Shown here: piece by piece, positions 37,889 to 47,720 of the stretch | Position numbering within the stretch: position 1 is the first letter of the stretch | Layout: each line of letters begins with the position of its first letter | Assembly (NCBI RefSeq): GCF_001513955.1 | Contig: NZ_KQ948145.1 | Location: 834,212 to 898,211 of the forward strand | Reading direction: 5' to 3' | Source of the DNA: Streptomyces pseudovenezuelae | GTDB taxonomy: Bacteria > Actinomycetota > Actinomycetes > Streptomycetales > Streptomycetaceae | Length of the DNA stretch: 64,000 nucleotides | Program-made: the position numbers and the translations under genes | Notes under the pieces: model-generated | Database searches by the model: none | What the model was told of the DNA's origin: nothing | What the model saw: the letters and a program-made list of their open reading frames with translations, nothing else

Positions 37889-38960
37889 GACGTCCACGGA
37901 AGGCACGGGCACGATCGAAGCACTCCAGCTCGTCCCCAAGGCCGAGGGCCGCCAGAGCATGAAGGACTTCAAGAGCGACCAGGAAGTCCGCTGGTGCCCC
38001 GGCTGCGGTGACTACGCGATCCTCGCCGCGGTCCAGGGCTTCATGCCGGAACTGGGGCTGGCCAAGGAGAACATCGTCTTCGTCTCGGGCATCGGCTGCT
38101 CGTCGCGGTTCCCCTACTACATGAACACGTACGGCATGCACTCCATCCACGGGCGGGCGCCGGCGATCGCAACAGGGCTCGCGGCCTCGCGACGGGACCT
38201 GTCGGTGTGGGTGGTCACCGGTGACGGAGATGCCCTCTCCATCGGCGGCAACCACCTGATCCACGCCCTGCGCCGCAACGTCAACCTGAAGATCCTGCTC
38301 TTCAACAACCGGATCTACGGCCTCACCAAGGGGCAGTACTCCCCGACCTCCGAGGTCGGCAAAATCACGAAGTCGACGCCGATGGGGTCGCTGGACGCCC
38401 CCTTCAACCCGGTGTCCCTGGCGATCGGCGCCGAGGCGTCCTTCGTGGCCCGCACAGTGGACTCCGACCGCAAGCACCTCACCTCGGTACTGCGGGAGGC
38501 CGCCGCCCACCCGGGCACCGCGCTGGTCGAGATCTACCAGAACTGCAACATCTTCAACGACGGCGCCTTCGACGTCCTCAAGGACCGGCAGCAGGCGCAG
38601 GAAGCGGTGATCCGCCTGGAACACGGACAGCCGATCCGCTTCGGCACCGACCTGTCCAAAGGCGTGGTCCGGGACCCGGCGACCGGCGACCTGAAGGTGG
38701 TACCGGTGACCCCGTCGAACGAGTCACAGATCGTCGTCCACGACGCACACTCCGCCTCCCCGACGACCGCCTTCGCCCTGTCCCGCCTCGCCGACCCGGA
38801 CACACTCCACCACACACCGATCGGCGTGTTCCGCTCGGTGGACCGGCCGGTCTACGACACACAGATGGCGGACCAACTGGACGCAGCCATCGAACAGAAC
38901 GGCAAGGGGGATCTGGGAGCGCTGCTGGCGGGGGGCGACACCTGGACGGTCGTCGGCTGA
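37881..38960 (+). CDS. korB: 2-oxoglutarate (2-oxoacid):ferredoxin oxidoreductase, beta subunit
   Basis: The 359-residue TPP-binding subunit has the diphosphate/Mg motif VVTGDGDALSIGGNHLIHAL. Four cysteines for one [4Fe-4S] cluster lie in RWCPGCGDYAIL, SGIGCSSRFPYY and YQNCNIFNDGAF. There is no separate ferredoxin-domain subunit, as expected for the two-subunit type found in aerobic actinobacteria. It is translationally coupled to korA. A 12-bp hairpin follows the stop. Confidence 0.95.
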   Translation: MAETSTEGTGTIEALQLVPKAEGRQSMKDFKSDQEVRWCPGCGDYAILAAVQGFMPELGLAKENIVFVSGIGCSSRFPYYMNTYGMHSIHGRAPAIATGLAASRRDLSVWVVTGDGDALSIGGNHLIHALRRNVNLKILLFNNRIYGLTKGQYSPTSEVGKITKSTPMGSLDAPFNPVSLAIGAEASFVARTVDSDRKHLTSVLREAAAHPGTALVEIYQNCNIFNDGAFDVLKDRQQAQEAVIRLEHGQPIRFGTDLSKGVVRDPATGDLKVVPVTPSNESQIVVHDAHSASPTTAFALSRLADPDTLHHTPIGVFRSVDRPVYDTQMADQLDAAIEQNGKGDLGALLAGGDTWTVVG

Positions 38961-38978
38961 CACGGCCGGAGACACCGA

Positions 38979-39008
38979 GGGCCCGGATGCGGCAAAGCAT
39001 CCGGGCCC
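38979..39008. terminator. Convergent hairpin terminator after korB
   Basis: A perfect 12-bp stem (38979-38990 with 38997-39008) with a 6-nt loop lies between converging genes. Confidence 0.75.
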
Positions 39009-39017
39009 CTTCGCCAT

Positions 39018-39260
39018 TCACACGTCGGGGATGTCCTTCTTGGCGCGAATGAGAGTCTCGCGGGTGACGACGACTATGCGCTCGGATTCGGCACAGACCG
39101 CGCCGGGAGGCAAGAGCTGGTCGCGCGCCTCAGTGGCATCGGTACCAATTACGGCGAAGCTTCCGTCGCTCAACTCGAAGAGGTCGGGACAGGTCTCGCC
39201 GGTTACGCTCCCCCGGATGCAAGGCGGGTCTCCGACGCGACGGATTATCTGAACAGGCAT
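39018..39260 (-). CDS. 80-residue uncharacterised protein, copy 1
   Basis: The product starts MPVQIIRRVGDPPCIRGSVT and contains ETCPDLFELSDGSFAVIGTD and a C-terminal TLIRAKKDIPDV. It is about 62% identical (50/80 by eye) to the protein at 39933-40175. The ATG at 39260 has GGAGG at 4-5 nt. It lies 38 bp downstream of a DUF6082-like gene. I know no function. The compact strand-rich pattern is unlike DNA-binding proteins. Confidence 0.78.
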   Translation of the reverse strand: MPVQIIRRVGDPPCIRGSVTGETCPDLFELSDGSFAVIGTDATEARDQLLPPGAVCAESERIVVVTRETLIRAKKDIPDV

Positions 39261-39298
39261 ACGACCTCCCAGGAACTCCGCGGCGCCGAAGACGCCGG

Positions 39299-39790
39299 CT
39301 AGGACGTAGCCCCCGCTTCGGGCCCGACGACCCACCATTCCTCCAGGTCGTCCAGCCGCTCGTCCATGATGACGTCGACGGCCCGGCCGGTCCGGGCTTC
39401 GAACGAATCCGGGGGCAGTTTTCCACGCTGCTCAGAGGTGCGAGTCCAGTATTCGGCGAAGACGGGGTTCTTACTCAGCACCTTGAGGGCTCCGAGAAGG
39501 TCAGCGCGGTCGAGCCCTCCGGTTTCGTAGGCGAGCAGCAGCAGGCTGTACTGCTTGTTGGCGAAGATCATCTGACGGCGCTTGCCTTCCGACAGACCTT
39601 CAAGGGTGCTCAACGCCTGTGCGAGCGAGGGATCGTCGATCGCCCGGTCCAACTGCGCAACGAAAAGGCTGCGGATCTGGATCTTGTTCGCCCGGCGCAG
39701 CTCCCGTTCCAGGGCGGCCACGCCGTCCGCGACGAGGCCGAGGGCCCGGACAAGGTCCGGCACCTGGTCCTCCTGGTTTGGTACGCCCAT
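39299..39790 (-). CDS. DUF6082-like protein, copy 1
   Basis: The 163-residue mostly helical protein shares with the gene at 40470-41036 the blocks RAIDDPSL, LSEGKRRQMIFANKQY, VFAEYWTRTSEQR and the C-terminal EEWWVVGPE. I associate this pattern with the Streptomyces DUF6082 family, whose members are numerous and uncharacterised. No membrane segment or catalytic motif is visible. It probably forms an operon with the 80-residue gene that follows. Confidence 0.78.
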   Translation of the reverse strand: MGVPNQEDQVPDLVRALGLVADGVAALERELRRANKIQIRSLFVAQLDRAIDDPSLAQALSTLEGLSEGKRRQMIFANKQYSLLLLAYETGGLDRADLLGALKVLSKNPVFAEYWTRTSEQRGKLPPDSFEARTGRAVDVIMDERLDDLEEWWVVGPEAGATS

Positions 39791-39932
39791 CCGAAGCCCC
39801 CTTTTCGACCGACCGTTCTCCAGAATGTCCGACCGTTTAGGTCACCGGAGGAGGCGGAAAGGGGGCGCATGGATGGACAGGGCGGACTAAAGTCCGCCCC
39901 TCGTTTCCGCGGTCGCCTCGGCAGAATCAGTG

Positions 39933-40175
39933 TCAGGCGTCGGGGATGTCGCGCTTGGCACGCACGAGTGTCTGGCGGTCGATGACCACGATCCGCTCGT
40001 AATCAGCGCGCGCCGCGTCCGCAGGGAGCAACGGATCAAGATCTACCGTGGCCTCCGTGCCGATCACAGCAAAGCGTCCATCACTCAACTCGAAGATGTC
40101 CGGGCAGGTTTCGTAGGACCCGCTCCCCCGCAGCTTGGGCGGATCTCCGAGACGGCGGGCGATGTTCAACGACAC
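39933..40175 (-). CDS. 80-residue uncharacterised protein, copy 2
   Basis: The product starts VSLNIARRLGDPPKLRGSGS (GTG at 40175, with GAGGGAG upstream). It is the same length as copy 1, shares ETCPDIFELSDGRFAVIGTE, and ends TLVRAKRDIPDA. The gap to the upstream DUF6082-like gene is 294 bp, so it may have its own promoter. Confidence 0.75.
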   Translation of the reverse strand: MSLNIARRLGDPPKLRGSGSYETCPDIFELSDGRFAVIGTEATVDLDPLLPADAARADYERIVVIDRQTLVRAKRDIPDA

Positions 40176-40411
40176 GCGGGCTCCCTCTGTCACCCCCTTC
40201 TCACCCCCGGGCCGCCCAGGACGTGTCGACGCAGCGGCACACGCTTGTCCACTGGGCGACAAAGCAGGATCGGCACGCAGTGGAGAAGGGCCACTGAATC
40301 TGACGAATTGTCGGCGCACACGGGCGAGCTTTTCACGTCGCAGTGACGCCACACCCTACTCGGTCGACCCTTACACCCTGCCATAAAGCGCTGCTAATTA
40401 CGTAACTGACG

Positions 40412-40452
40412 GTGACTATGTCGGCATGTCAATCCACGTGACCATGTCGGCA
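40412..40452. repeat. Direct repeat in the 40.2-40.5 kb spacer
   Basis: GTGACTATGTCGGCA (40412-40426) recurs with one change at 40438-40452, 26 bp apart. It lies in the AT-richer 294-bp spacer upstream of the 80-residue gene copy 2. The spacer also contains CTGCTAATTACGTAACTGAC. It may be a paired regulatory site. No gene is seen in this gap. Confidence 0.5.
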
Positions 40453-40469
40453 GATCGACAGTGCAGGGT

Positions 40470-41036
40470 TCAGGACCCGGTATCTGGTGACTCCTGCCCC
40501 ACGACCCACCACTCATCGGGCTCCTCCGCCAACTCCTCGATCATCCCGTCGACGACCGCCCCGACTCGCGCCTCGGCCGAGTCTGCGGGCAAGGACCTGC
40601 GGTGCTCGACCGTGCGATCCCAGTACTCGGCGAAAAGCTTGTTGCGACACAGAATGCGAAGGTGCCCCACGAGTTCGTCCCAGGTGTACACACCCACTCG
40701 GTGGGACATCAGCAGATTTCCGTACTCACGATTCGCGAAGATCATCTGCCGACGCTTGGCCTCTGACAGGCCGGTCAGCGTGCTCCCCGCGTCCGCCAGG
40801 CCCGGGTCGTCGATTGCCCGGTCCATCTGGTCAAGCATGACCCGGTATTGATGAATGAGATTCGCCCGATGGATCTCCTCCGTCATGAGCGTCAACTGTT
40901 CGAGGAGTTCCAGCAGAATGCCCTCCTGGCGCCGACGTCGGGGGCCCCGCGTGAAGAATGCTCGCATCAGGTCGCGGCCCGCCGTCATCGCAGAGCCGAT
41001 CCTGCTGCGGCGGACGGCCGGAGTCTGTGTGGCCAT
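40470..41036 (-). CDS. DUF6082-like protein, copy 2
   Basis: This 188-residue paralogue of the 39299-39790 product has RANLIHQYRVMLDQMDRAID, LSEAKRRQMIFANREYGNLL, LFAEYWDRTVEHRRSLPADS and EPDEWWVVGQE. It carries about 30 extra N-terminal residues rich in Arg (RAFFTRGPRRRRQEG). The ATG at 41036 was chosen. The upstream in-frame sequence is unlike the family. Confidence 0.75.
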   Translation of the reverse strand: MATQTPAVRRSRIGSAMTAGRDLMRAFFTRGPRRRRQEGILLELLEQLTLMTEEIHRANLIHQYRVMLDQMDRAIDDPGLADAGSTLTGLSEAKRRQMIFANREYGNLLMSHRVGVYTWDELVGHLRILCRNKLFAEYWDRTVEHRRSLPADSAEARVGAVVDGMIEELAEEPDEWWVVGQESPDTGS

Positions 41037-41264
41037 GTCAAGGCATCCCCCTGGATCCGGTGACCGTGCGCCGCGAAGTGGCGTGGCGGGGCGGTACACG
41101 GTGGGCGTGGCACTCCGCATCCAGCGTGCCCGTCGGCTCAAGTCGGCGCGGGAGGCGGAGAGGGGGCGCATGGGTGGACGCGTCTCGCATGTCGACCAAC
41201 GCCCTGACACATGTGTGCCCCCTGGCGCCGTGTACATGCCTTCACGCGAACCCATCGAGACGCA

Positions 41265-41660
41265 TCAGTCCTGCTCAGAGCCCCTCTTCCGCGCGTCGTA
41301 CCCCTCCCGCGCCTCCTGCACCGCCCCCATCCGCCGCGCGGTCCACTCCGCCAGCGCCTGTACCTGTTCCGCCGCCTCGCGGCCCAGGTCGGTCAGGGAG
41401 TAGTCGACACGGGGTGGGATCACCGGCTTGGCGTCGCGGTGGACCAGGCCGTCGCGTTCCAGGGTCTGGAGGGTCTGGGTCAGCATCTTCTCGCTCACCC
41501 GGCCGATCGCCCGGCGGAGTTCGCTGAAGCGGTGGGGGCCGTCGAGGAGCTGGATCAGGACCAGGACGCCCCAGCGGCTCGTCACGTGCTCCAGGACGAG
41601 GCGGTGGGGGCACATCGCCTCACCGGGCGAGGCCGAGGGCACCACTGCACTTACTGCCAT
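41265..41660 (-). CDS. HxlR-family transcriptional regulator
   Basis: The 131-residue winged-helix protein has the HxlR signature: CPHRLVLEHVTSRWGVLVLI, FSELRRAIGRVSEKMLTQTL and LERDGLVHR, then RVDYSLTDLGREA. A single cysteine (Cys17) sits at the N-terminus. In several HxlR proteins this residue senses quinones or aldehydes. It is divergent from the NmrA-like reductase at 41752, with a nested palindrome between them. Confidence 0.92.
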   Translation of the reverse strand: MAVSAVVPSASPGEAMCPHRLVLEHVTSRWGVLVLIQLLDGPHRFSELRRAIGRVSEKMLTQTLQTLERDGLVHRDAKPVIPPRVDYSLTDLGREAAEQVQALAEWTARRMGAVQEAREGYDARKRGSEQD

Positions 41661-41664
41661 GCCA

Positions 41665-41687
41665 GTACCTTACTTCAAAGTGGGTAC
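41665..41687. promoter_or_regulatory. Probable HxlR operator
   Basis: Nested inverted repeats, GTACC...GGTAC outside and ACTT-CA-AAGT inside, lie 5 bp before the hxlR-type start and 64 bp before the divergent reductase gene. This position suits control of both. Confidence 0.65.
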
Positions 41688-41751
41688 TTTCCATGAGTTA
41701 GCGCTTCTCCTATGGTTAGTGCCACCGCACCCCACAAGGAGATCGCACATC

Positions 41752-42606
41752 ATGAGCATCGTCGTCACCGGAGCCACCGGACACCTCGGCCGTCACGTCA
41801 TCGAGCAGCTGCTCGAGACGGTTCCCGCCGAGCAGGTCACCGCCGTCGTCCGCACCCCGGAGAAGGCCGCCGACTTCGCCGCCAAGGGCGTGAAGATAGC
41901 CGTCGCCGACTACAACAGCCCCGAGACCTTCGACAACGTCCTCGCGGCCGGCGACAAGGTGCTGCTGATCTCCGGCAACGAGTTCGACAAGGGCCGCCCG
42001 GCCCAGCACCAGGTCGTCATCGACGCCGCCAAGGCCGCGGGCGTGGCGCTCCTCGCGTACACCAGCGCCCCCGGCACCCTGACCGCCGCGCTCGCCGACG
42101 ACCACCGGAGCACCGAGAAGGCGCTGCTCGCCTCCGGCCTGCCCTACTCGCTGCTGCGCAACGGCTGGTACAACGAGAACTACACCGAGAACCTCGCCCC
42201 CGCCCTGGAGCACGGCGCCGTCGTCCAGGCCGCCGGCGACGGCCGCCTCTCCACCGCCTCGCGCGCCGACTACGCGGCCGCCGCGGTTGCCGTGCTGACC
42301 GGCGAGGGGCACGAGAACACGACGTACGAGCTGGGCGGCGACGAGCCCTGGGGCTTCGCCGAGTACGCGGCCGAGCTGAGCAGGCAGACCGGCAAGGAGA
42401 TCGCCTACAACGCCGTCTCCGTCGAGGCCCTCACCGGGATCCTGACGGGCGTCGGCCTGCCGGCCCCGCTCGCCGCGATCCTCGCCGGTGTCGACGCCTC
42501 CATCGAGAAGGGCGAGCTGCTCGTCACCTCCGGCGACCTGGCCCGTCTGACCGGCCGTCCGGCCACCCCGATCGCCGAGTCGATCGCGGTCGCGCTCAAG
42601 GGCTGA
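41752..42606 (+). CDS. NmrA-like NAD(P)H-binding oxidoreductase (QorB-type)
   Basis: The 284-residue protein starts MSIVVTGATGHLGRHVIEQL, a Rossmann GxxGxxG. It continues with NEFDKGRPAQHQVVIDAAKA, LLAYTSAPGT and SLLRNGWYNENY, typical of the NmrA/QorB group of NADPH:quinone oxidoreductases. The ATG has AAGGAG upstream. Divergence from an HxlR regulator is a frequent arrangement for reductases that detoxify electrophiles. Confidence 0.9.
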   Translation: MSIVVTGATGHLGRHVIEQLLETVPAEQVTAVVRTPEKAADFAAKGVKIAVADYNSPETFDNVLAAGDKVLLISGNEFDKGRPAQHQVVIDAAKAAGVALLAYTSAPGTLTAALADDHRSTEKALLASGLPYSLLRNGWYNENYTENLAPALEHGAVVQAAGDGRLSTASRADYAAAAVAVLTGEGHENTTYELGGDEPWGFAEYAAELSRQTGKEIAYNAVSVEALTGILTGVGLPAPLAAILAGVDASIEKGELLVTSGDLARLTGRPATPIAESIAVALKG

Positions 42607-42633
42607 CAGTCCCCCGGCACCCTCGGGACCTCC

Positions 42634-42683
42634 ACCCCCGCCTGTCATGACCGTATGCCGATACGGGCATGACAGGCGGGGGT
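42634..42683. terminator. Large hairpin terminator between the reductase and rarD
   Basis: A 16-bp perfect stem (42634-42649 with 42668-42683) encloses a second 6-bp stem (CCGTAT/ATACGG). The 50-nt structure has hardly any unpaired base and no T tract. Confidence 0.75.
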
Positions 42684-42744
42684 ACTCGGCCTTAGCCTCT
42701 TCGCAGGCGAGGACAGTGCGAGCACCGTGCGAGGAGGAGAGTCC

Positions 42745-43755
42745 GTGAAGTCGAGGGGCGAGCGGCACATAGGTCTGCTGAACGGTTTCGCGGCCTATGG
42801 GATGTGGGGACTCGTCCCGCTGTTCTGGCCGCTGCTCAAGCCCGCCGGAGCCGCCGAGATCCTCGCCCACCGGATGGTGTGGTCGCTCGTCTTCGTCGCC
42901 GTCGCACTGGTCTTCGTACGGCGCTGGGCCTGGGCCGGTGAGCTGCTGCGGCAGCCGCGCAGACTGGCCCTGATCACCGTGGCCGCCGCGGTCATCACCG
43001 TGAACTGGGGCGTCTACATCTGGGCCGTGAACGCCGGCCATGTCGTCGAGGCCTCCCTCGGGTACTTCATCAACCCCCTGGTCACCATCGCGATGGGGGT
43101 GCTGCTGCTCAAGGAGCGGCTGCGGCCCGTGCAGTGGGCGGCGGTCGGGATCGGCGCCGCCGCGGTGCTCGTGCTCACCGTCGGGTACGGGCAGCCACCG
43201 TGGATCTCCCTCACCCTCGCCTTCTCCTTCGCCACGTACGGCCTGGTCAAGAAGAAGGTGAACCTGGGCGGGGTCGAGTCGCTGGCCGCCGAGACCGCGA
43301 TCCAGTTCCTGCCCGCGCTCGGATATCTGCTGTGGCTGGGCAGCAACGGCGACCTCAGCTTCGCCTCCGAGGGCCCGGGGCACGCGGCGCTGCTCGCCTC
43401 GACCGGCATCGTCACCGCGCTCCCCCTGGTCTGCTTCGGCGCGGCGGCGATCCGCGTGCCGCTGTCCACGCTGGGGCTGCTGCAGTACCTGGCGCCGGTC
43501 TTCCAGTTCCTGCTCGGCATCTTCTACTTCGGCGAGGCCATGCCGCCCGAGCGCTGGGCCGGGTTCGCGCTGGTCTGGCTGGCGCTCACGCTGCTCACCT
43601 GGGACGCCCTGCGCACCGCGCGGACGCTCAGGAGGGAGAAGGAGATCGGCAGGCCGACCATCACCATGCCGGCGGACACGCTCAGCGCCGTGCGGGAGGC
43701 GGAGAGCCTGGCCTCGGGGCCGGAGCCGCTGGACTCGCCCGCCGCCAGGCCGTAG
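42745..43755 (+). CDS. rarD: EamA/RarD-family transporter
   Basis: The 336-residue protein has about ten helices in two EamA halves. Typical RarD segments are GLVPLFWPLLKPAGAAEILA and HRMVWSLVF, NWGVYIWAVNAGHVVEASLG and YFINPLV, and LGLLQYLAPVFQFLLGIFYF. The family exports or imports small metabolites, and substrate is unknown. The GTG at 42745 is preceded by GAGGAGGAGA. The 3' end runs into a tandem 21-bp repeat. Confidence 0.92.
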   Translation: MKSRGERHIGLLNGFAAYGMWGLVPLFWPLLKPAGAAEILAHRMVWSLVFVAVALVFVRRWAWAGELLRQPRRLALITVAAAVITVNWGVYIWAVNAGHVVEASLGYFINPLVTIAMGVLLLKERLRPVQWAAVGIGAAAVLVLTVGYGQPPWISLTLAFSFATYGLVKKKVNLGGVESLAAETAIQFLPALGYLLWLGSNGDLSFASEGPGHAALLASTGIVTALPLVCFGAAAIRVPLSTLGLLQYLAPVFQFLLGIFYFGEAMPPERWAGFALVWLALTLLTWDALRTARTLRREKEIGRPTITMPADTLSAVREAESLASGPEPLDSPAARP

Positions 43756-43806
43756 AAGACCGCTGCCAGGCCGTAGAAAACCGCCGTCAGGCCATAGAAA
43801 ACCGCT
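43744..43806 (+). repeat. Three tandem copies of a 21-bp repeat across the rarD stop codon
   Basis: Units are at 43744-43764, 43765-43785 and 43786-43806, with consensus GYCAGGCCRTAGAARACCGC plus one base. The rarD stop codon TAG lies inside the first unit and is repeated in the others. The remaining 43807-43968 gap shows no gene. Confidence 0.85.
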
Positions 43807-43968
43807 GTCGCCGTGTGCGGCGGCCCGCCCCCGGCACGAACGCCGTGCCCGCGATGATCAGCTTCGGGAACATCACCGGACAGGGCCGACCCCGACGAAC
43901 CGCAGTGCCCGCGAGGCGGGAGCCGTTTAGGACAGCCCGCGACCTGGTTCGCCGCTATAAGTGGCTCC

Positions 43969-44436
43969 ATGACGCAGACAACCCCCGCTCCCCTGCACTG
44001 GAAACTGGTCGTCGACGCCGCCGACCCGCACGCCCAGGCCGACTTCTGGGCCGCCGCTCTGCACTACCTGGCCGAGGACAACGACGCGCTCGTCCAGCGG
44101 CTGCTGGAGCTCGGCGCGCTGCCGCGCGAGGCCACCGTCGAGTACCACGCGCGTCTCGCCTTCCGGGACCTGATCGCCGTACGGCATCCCGACGACCCCT
44201 ACGACAAGGACAGCGGCACGGGGCTGGGCCGGCGGCTGCTGTTCCAGCGGGTGCCGGAGGCGAAGACCGTCAAGAACCGGCTCCATCTGGATGTGCACGC
44301 GGGTGACGGGCGGCGGGCGGCCGAGGTCGAGCGGCTGACGGCGCTCGGGGCGAGCGTGCTGCGGGAGGTCAAGGAGCCGGGGGGCGAGTGGGTGGTGATG
44401 GCCGACCCGGAGGGAAACGAGTTCTGCGTGCAGTGA
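43969..44436 (+). CDS. VOC-superfamily (glyoxalase-like) protein
   Basis: The 155-residue protein has the two beta-alpha-beta-beta-beta halves of the VOC fold (LHWKLVVDAADPHAQADFWA at the start, GGEWVVMADPEGNEFCVQ at the end) with NRLHLDVHAGDGRRAAEVER in between. The metal-ligand pattern is His in HWKLVV, His in LHLDV and Glu in GNEFCV. The substrate is unknown. TATAAG lies 8 bp before the ATG, suggesting a leaderless or nearly leaderless transcript. Confidence 0.85.
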   Translation: MTQTTPAPLHWKLVVDAADPHAQADFWAAALHYLAEDNDALVQRLLELGALPREATVEYHARLAFRDLIAVRHPDDPYDKDSGTGLGRRLLFQRVPEAKTVKNRLHLDVHAGDGRRAAEVERLTALGASVLREVKEPGGEWVVMADPEGNEFCVQ

Positions 44437-44506
44437 GACGACGAGTCAGCGGACAGGGCCCGCCGAGTCCGTTATGCGAACGGGCGTGACCGGATTGCGC
44501 CCTTGA

Positions 44507-45550
<1,044 letters not shown>

Positions 45551-45563
45551 CGGGCCTTCCCGG

Positions 45564-47099
45564 TCACCGGTCGGCGTTCCGGGCGCGTTCCGCGAGGCGG
45601 AGCATCCGGGTGCGGGCCGACTCCAGCTTGTCGGGGTCCTCGGCCGCCGGGCCCTCCCCGGCGGCCAGGTCCGTCCACAGGGTGAGCAGATCGCGCCCGA
45701 GGGCCAGGCCCCGCAGCGGATCCCGTACGGCCTTCCACGCGGTGGCCGCGCTCTGCACGTTGCCGTAGGCCGCCTCGGCGTCCCCGGCGCGGTGGTGAAT
45801 GCCGGCCAGGTCGAGGGAGATCTCCGCGGCCTGGACCGGCTCGCCCCCCAAGTAGGCGATGTAGGCGGCGAGTTCACGTACCCGCAGCACGTCGGGATGC
45901 TCGGCGCCCAAGGTCTCGGACGCCTCGCCGACGACCTGCTCCGCCAACTCGGCGGCCACGTCTGTCCGCCCCTCCCGCACGGCCTCGCTGATCCGCTCGA
46001 CCGGCTCCGCGAGCACCGTGCTCTCGTCGACCACCAGTCCCTCCCCCAGAACCGCTTCCGCCACGGCGTCGAAGCCCCGCACGGGCGTCGGCTTCGGACC
46101 GGGGTCGTCCAGGAGGGGGACCGGATCGATGAGAGGGGCGGCGGCCCTGGGGGCGGGCGAGGCCGACGGAAGCGGCTGGGGCGCGACGGCGGCGAACCCG
46201 GCCGTCGGCAAGGGCAGGGGCTCGGGAACGGGGTCGGCGGGCGGGCGGGGGGCCTGGCGGCCGGGCGGCGGCCCCGGGGCCGGTACGGCGTCGGACGCCG
46301 GTGGGACAGGGCCCTGAGCGGAACTCCACTGCGGGGGGACGGGGGTGCGGTCCGGTGCGGGCAGGGGCACGGGCCCAGGCGTGTACGCGAGGTCGGTCGG
46401 GGACGGCGGCGGCGTGATGGTGGACGGGCTCGTGTCCATCACGGGGGGCGGGCCGAACTCACCCGTCGGGGGCAGGACCGTCCCAGGGGCCTGGGCCGGA
46501 GCCGGGCCGGTGGAGCGGGTGTCCGGCAGCCGGCGCAGGAGCTGGGTCGGGGACGGTTCGGCGTCCGCCGGCTCCGGCTCGGGCAGGTCGCTCGGCCGGA
46601 ACGTGGGGGCCGGGTCCCGCGCGGGCTCGTCCAGCGGCCGCAGCGGATGCGTGGGTCGTGCGTGCGGGGCGGAGGCCGCGGGCGGCCAGGACTGCTCCGC
46701 CGGCTCCTTCCCCGCGCCGGACGGTGTCGGCCGGTCCCGCTCCTCGGCGGCCGTCGCCCCGAACGCTCCCCGCTCGGCGGCCCGGTTCCGGTCCGCCCCC
46801 TCCTGCGCAGCCATCCGTACCGGCTCTCCGGTGAAGCGGCTGGCACCGTCCGTCGCGACTTCCAGGGGGACCACATAGCCGATGCGGGCGTCGTGGATCA
46901 TGGCGTGGACCGGGTGGCCGCCAGCGCGGGCGAGGTGGTGGAGGTGGGTCAGCACGGTCTGCTGGAGTTCCTCGCCGGGTGACGCGGTGACCGCTGTTCC
47001 GGCCACCGTCGCGGACTCACCCGTCAGGGGGACGCGGACGTCGATCGGGGTGGCCCCCCGCTGCTGGTCCCGCTTCTTGTCGCGGCTGAGTCGAGACAT
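45564..47099 (-). CDS. Tetratricopeptide-repeat protein with proline-rich middle
   Basis: The 511-residue protein has an N-terminal globular segment of about 95 residues ([30 protein letters not shown]). A roughly 260-residue Pro/Ala-rich disordered region follows, then a C-terminal helical TPR-like block ([40 protein letters not shown]). The start is the ATG at 47099 (GGGA upstream). The GTG at 47111 is less likely. It is divergent from the P-loop-like protein at 47229, and the pair may work together. Function is unknown. Confidence 0.82.
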   Translation of the reverse strand: MSRLSRDKKRDQQRGATPIDVRVPLTGESATVAGTAVTASPGEELQQTVLTHLHHLARAGGHPVHAMIHDARIGYVVPLEVATDGASRFTGEPVRMAAQEGADRNRAAERGAFGATAAEERDRPTPSGAGKEPAEQSWPPAASAPHARPTHPLRPLDEPARDPAPTFRPSDLPEPEPADAEPSPTQLLRRLPDTRSTGPAPAQAPGTVLPPTGEFGPPPVMDTSPSTITPPPSPTDLAYTPGPVPLPAPDRTPVPPQWSSAQGPVPPASDAVPAPGPPPGRQAPRPPADPVPEPLPLPTAGFAAVAPQPLPSASPAPRAAAPLIDPVPLLDDPGPKPTPVRGFDAVAEAVLGEGLVVDESTVLAEPVERISEAVREGRTDVAAELAEQVVGEASETLGAEHPDVLRVRELAAYIAYLGGEPVQAAEISLDLAGIHHRAGDAEAAYGNVQSAATAWKAVRDPLRGLALGRDLLTLWTDLAAGEGPAAEDPDKLESARTRMLRLAERARNADR

Positions 47100-47228
47100 C
47101 TCATCCCTCACGGTCGTGCACGTACTGTCGAGTCTCTCCGCTCGCCCCCGGTTCTCACGTCACCGTGATGTCACAGGCCTGTTCCAGGAGGCGGAGGACG
47201 GGTGGGATGACAGGGTCGGAGCGCGGGC

Positions 47229-47720
47229 ATGCGCACCGACGTGCGGCGAGAGGCGGAGAGCGTGCAGCAGGGGCCGGAGATCTGGATCCGCGGGCCGGTG
47301 GCCCCGACCGGGAGGCGGTTCGCGTGGGTCGGCACGCACGGCGGCGCCGGCGTCTCCACTCTGGCCGCCGTCTACGGCGGTCACGACAGCGGACGCGACT
47401 GGCCCGGACCCGGCGCCCCCGCCTCCGTCCTGCTCGTCGCCCGTACGCACGCCGCCGGACTGCTCGCCGCCCGGCGCACCCTGGAGCTCTTCCGGCGCGG
47501 GGAGCACCCGCCGGGGCTCGACCTGGACGCCGTCGTGCTGGTCGCGGACGCCCCCGGCCGGCTCCCGCGCCCGCTCGCCCGGCAGGTCAAGGAGATCGAG
47601 TCCACGGTCGACGTGTACCGGGTGCCCTGGGTCGCCGCATGGCGGCTGGGCGACCTGGGCTCGGCCCCGCCTCGCGGAACCGAGGCACTCGTACGGCTCA
47701 CCAGAGCCTCCGCTCCATGA
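47229..47720 (+). CDS. DUF6668-like protein with ParA-like P-loop
   Basis: The 163-residue protein reads [20 protein letters not shown], a deviant Walker A (GGAGVST) like that of ParA/MinD-type ATPases. [11 protein letters not shown] and [14 protein letters not shown] follow, resembling their switch segments. It is shorter than a full ParA and may be a divergent or degenerate member. I believe it belongs to the actinobacterial DUF6668 group. The stop overlaps the amidase start (ATGA), so the two are translationally coupled. Confidence 0.75.
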   Translation: MRTDVRREAESVQQGPEIWIRGPVAPTGRRFAWVGTHGGAGVSTLAAVYGGHDSGRDWPGPGAPASVLLVARTHAAGLLAARRTLELFRRGEHPPGLDLDAVVLVADAPGRLPRPLARQVKEIESTVDVYRVPWVAAWRLGDLGSAPPRGTEALVRLTRASAP

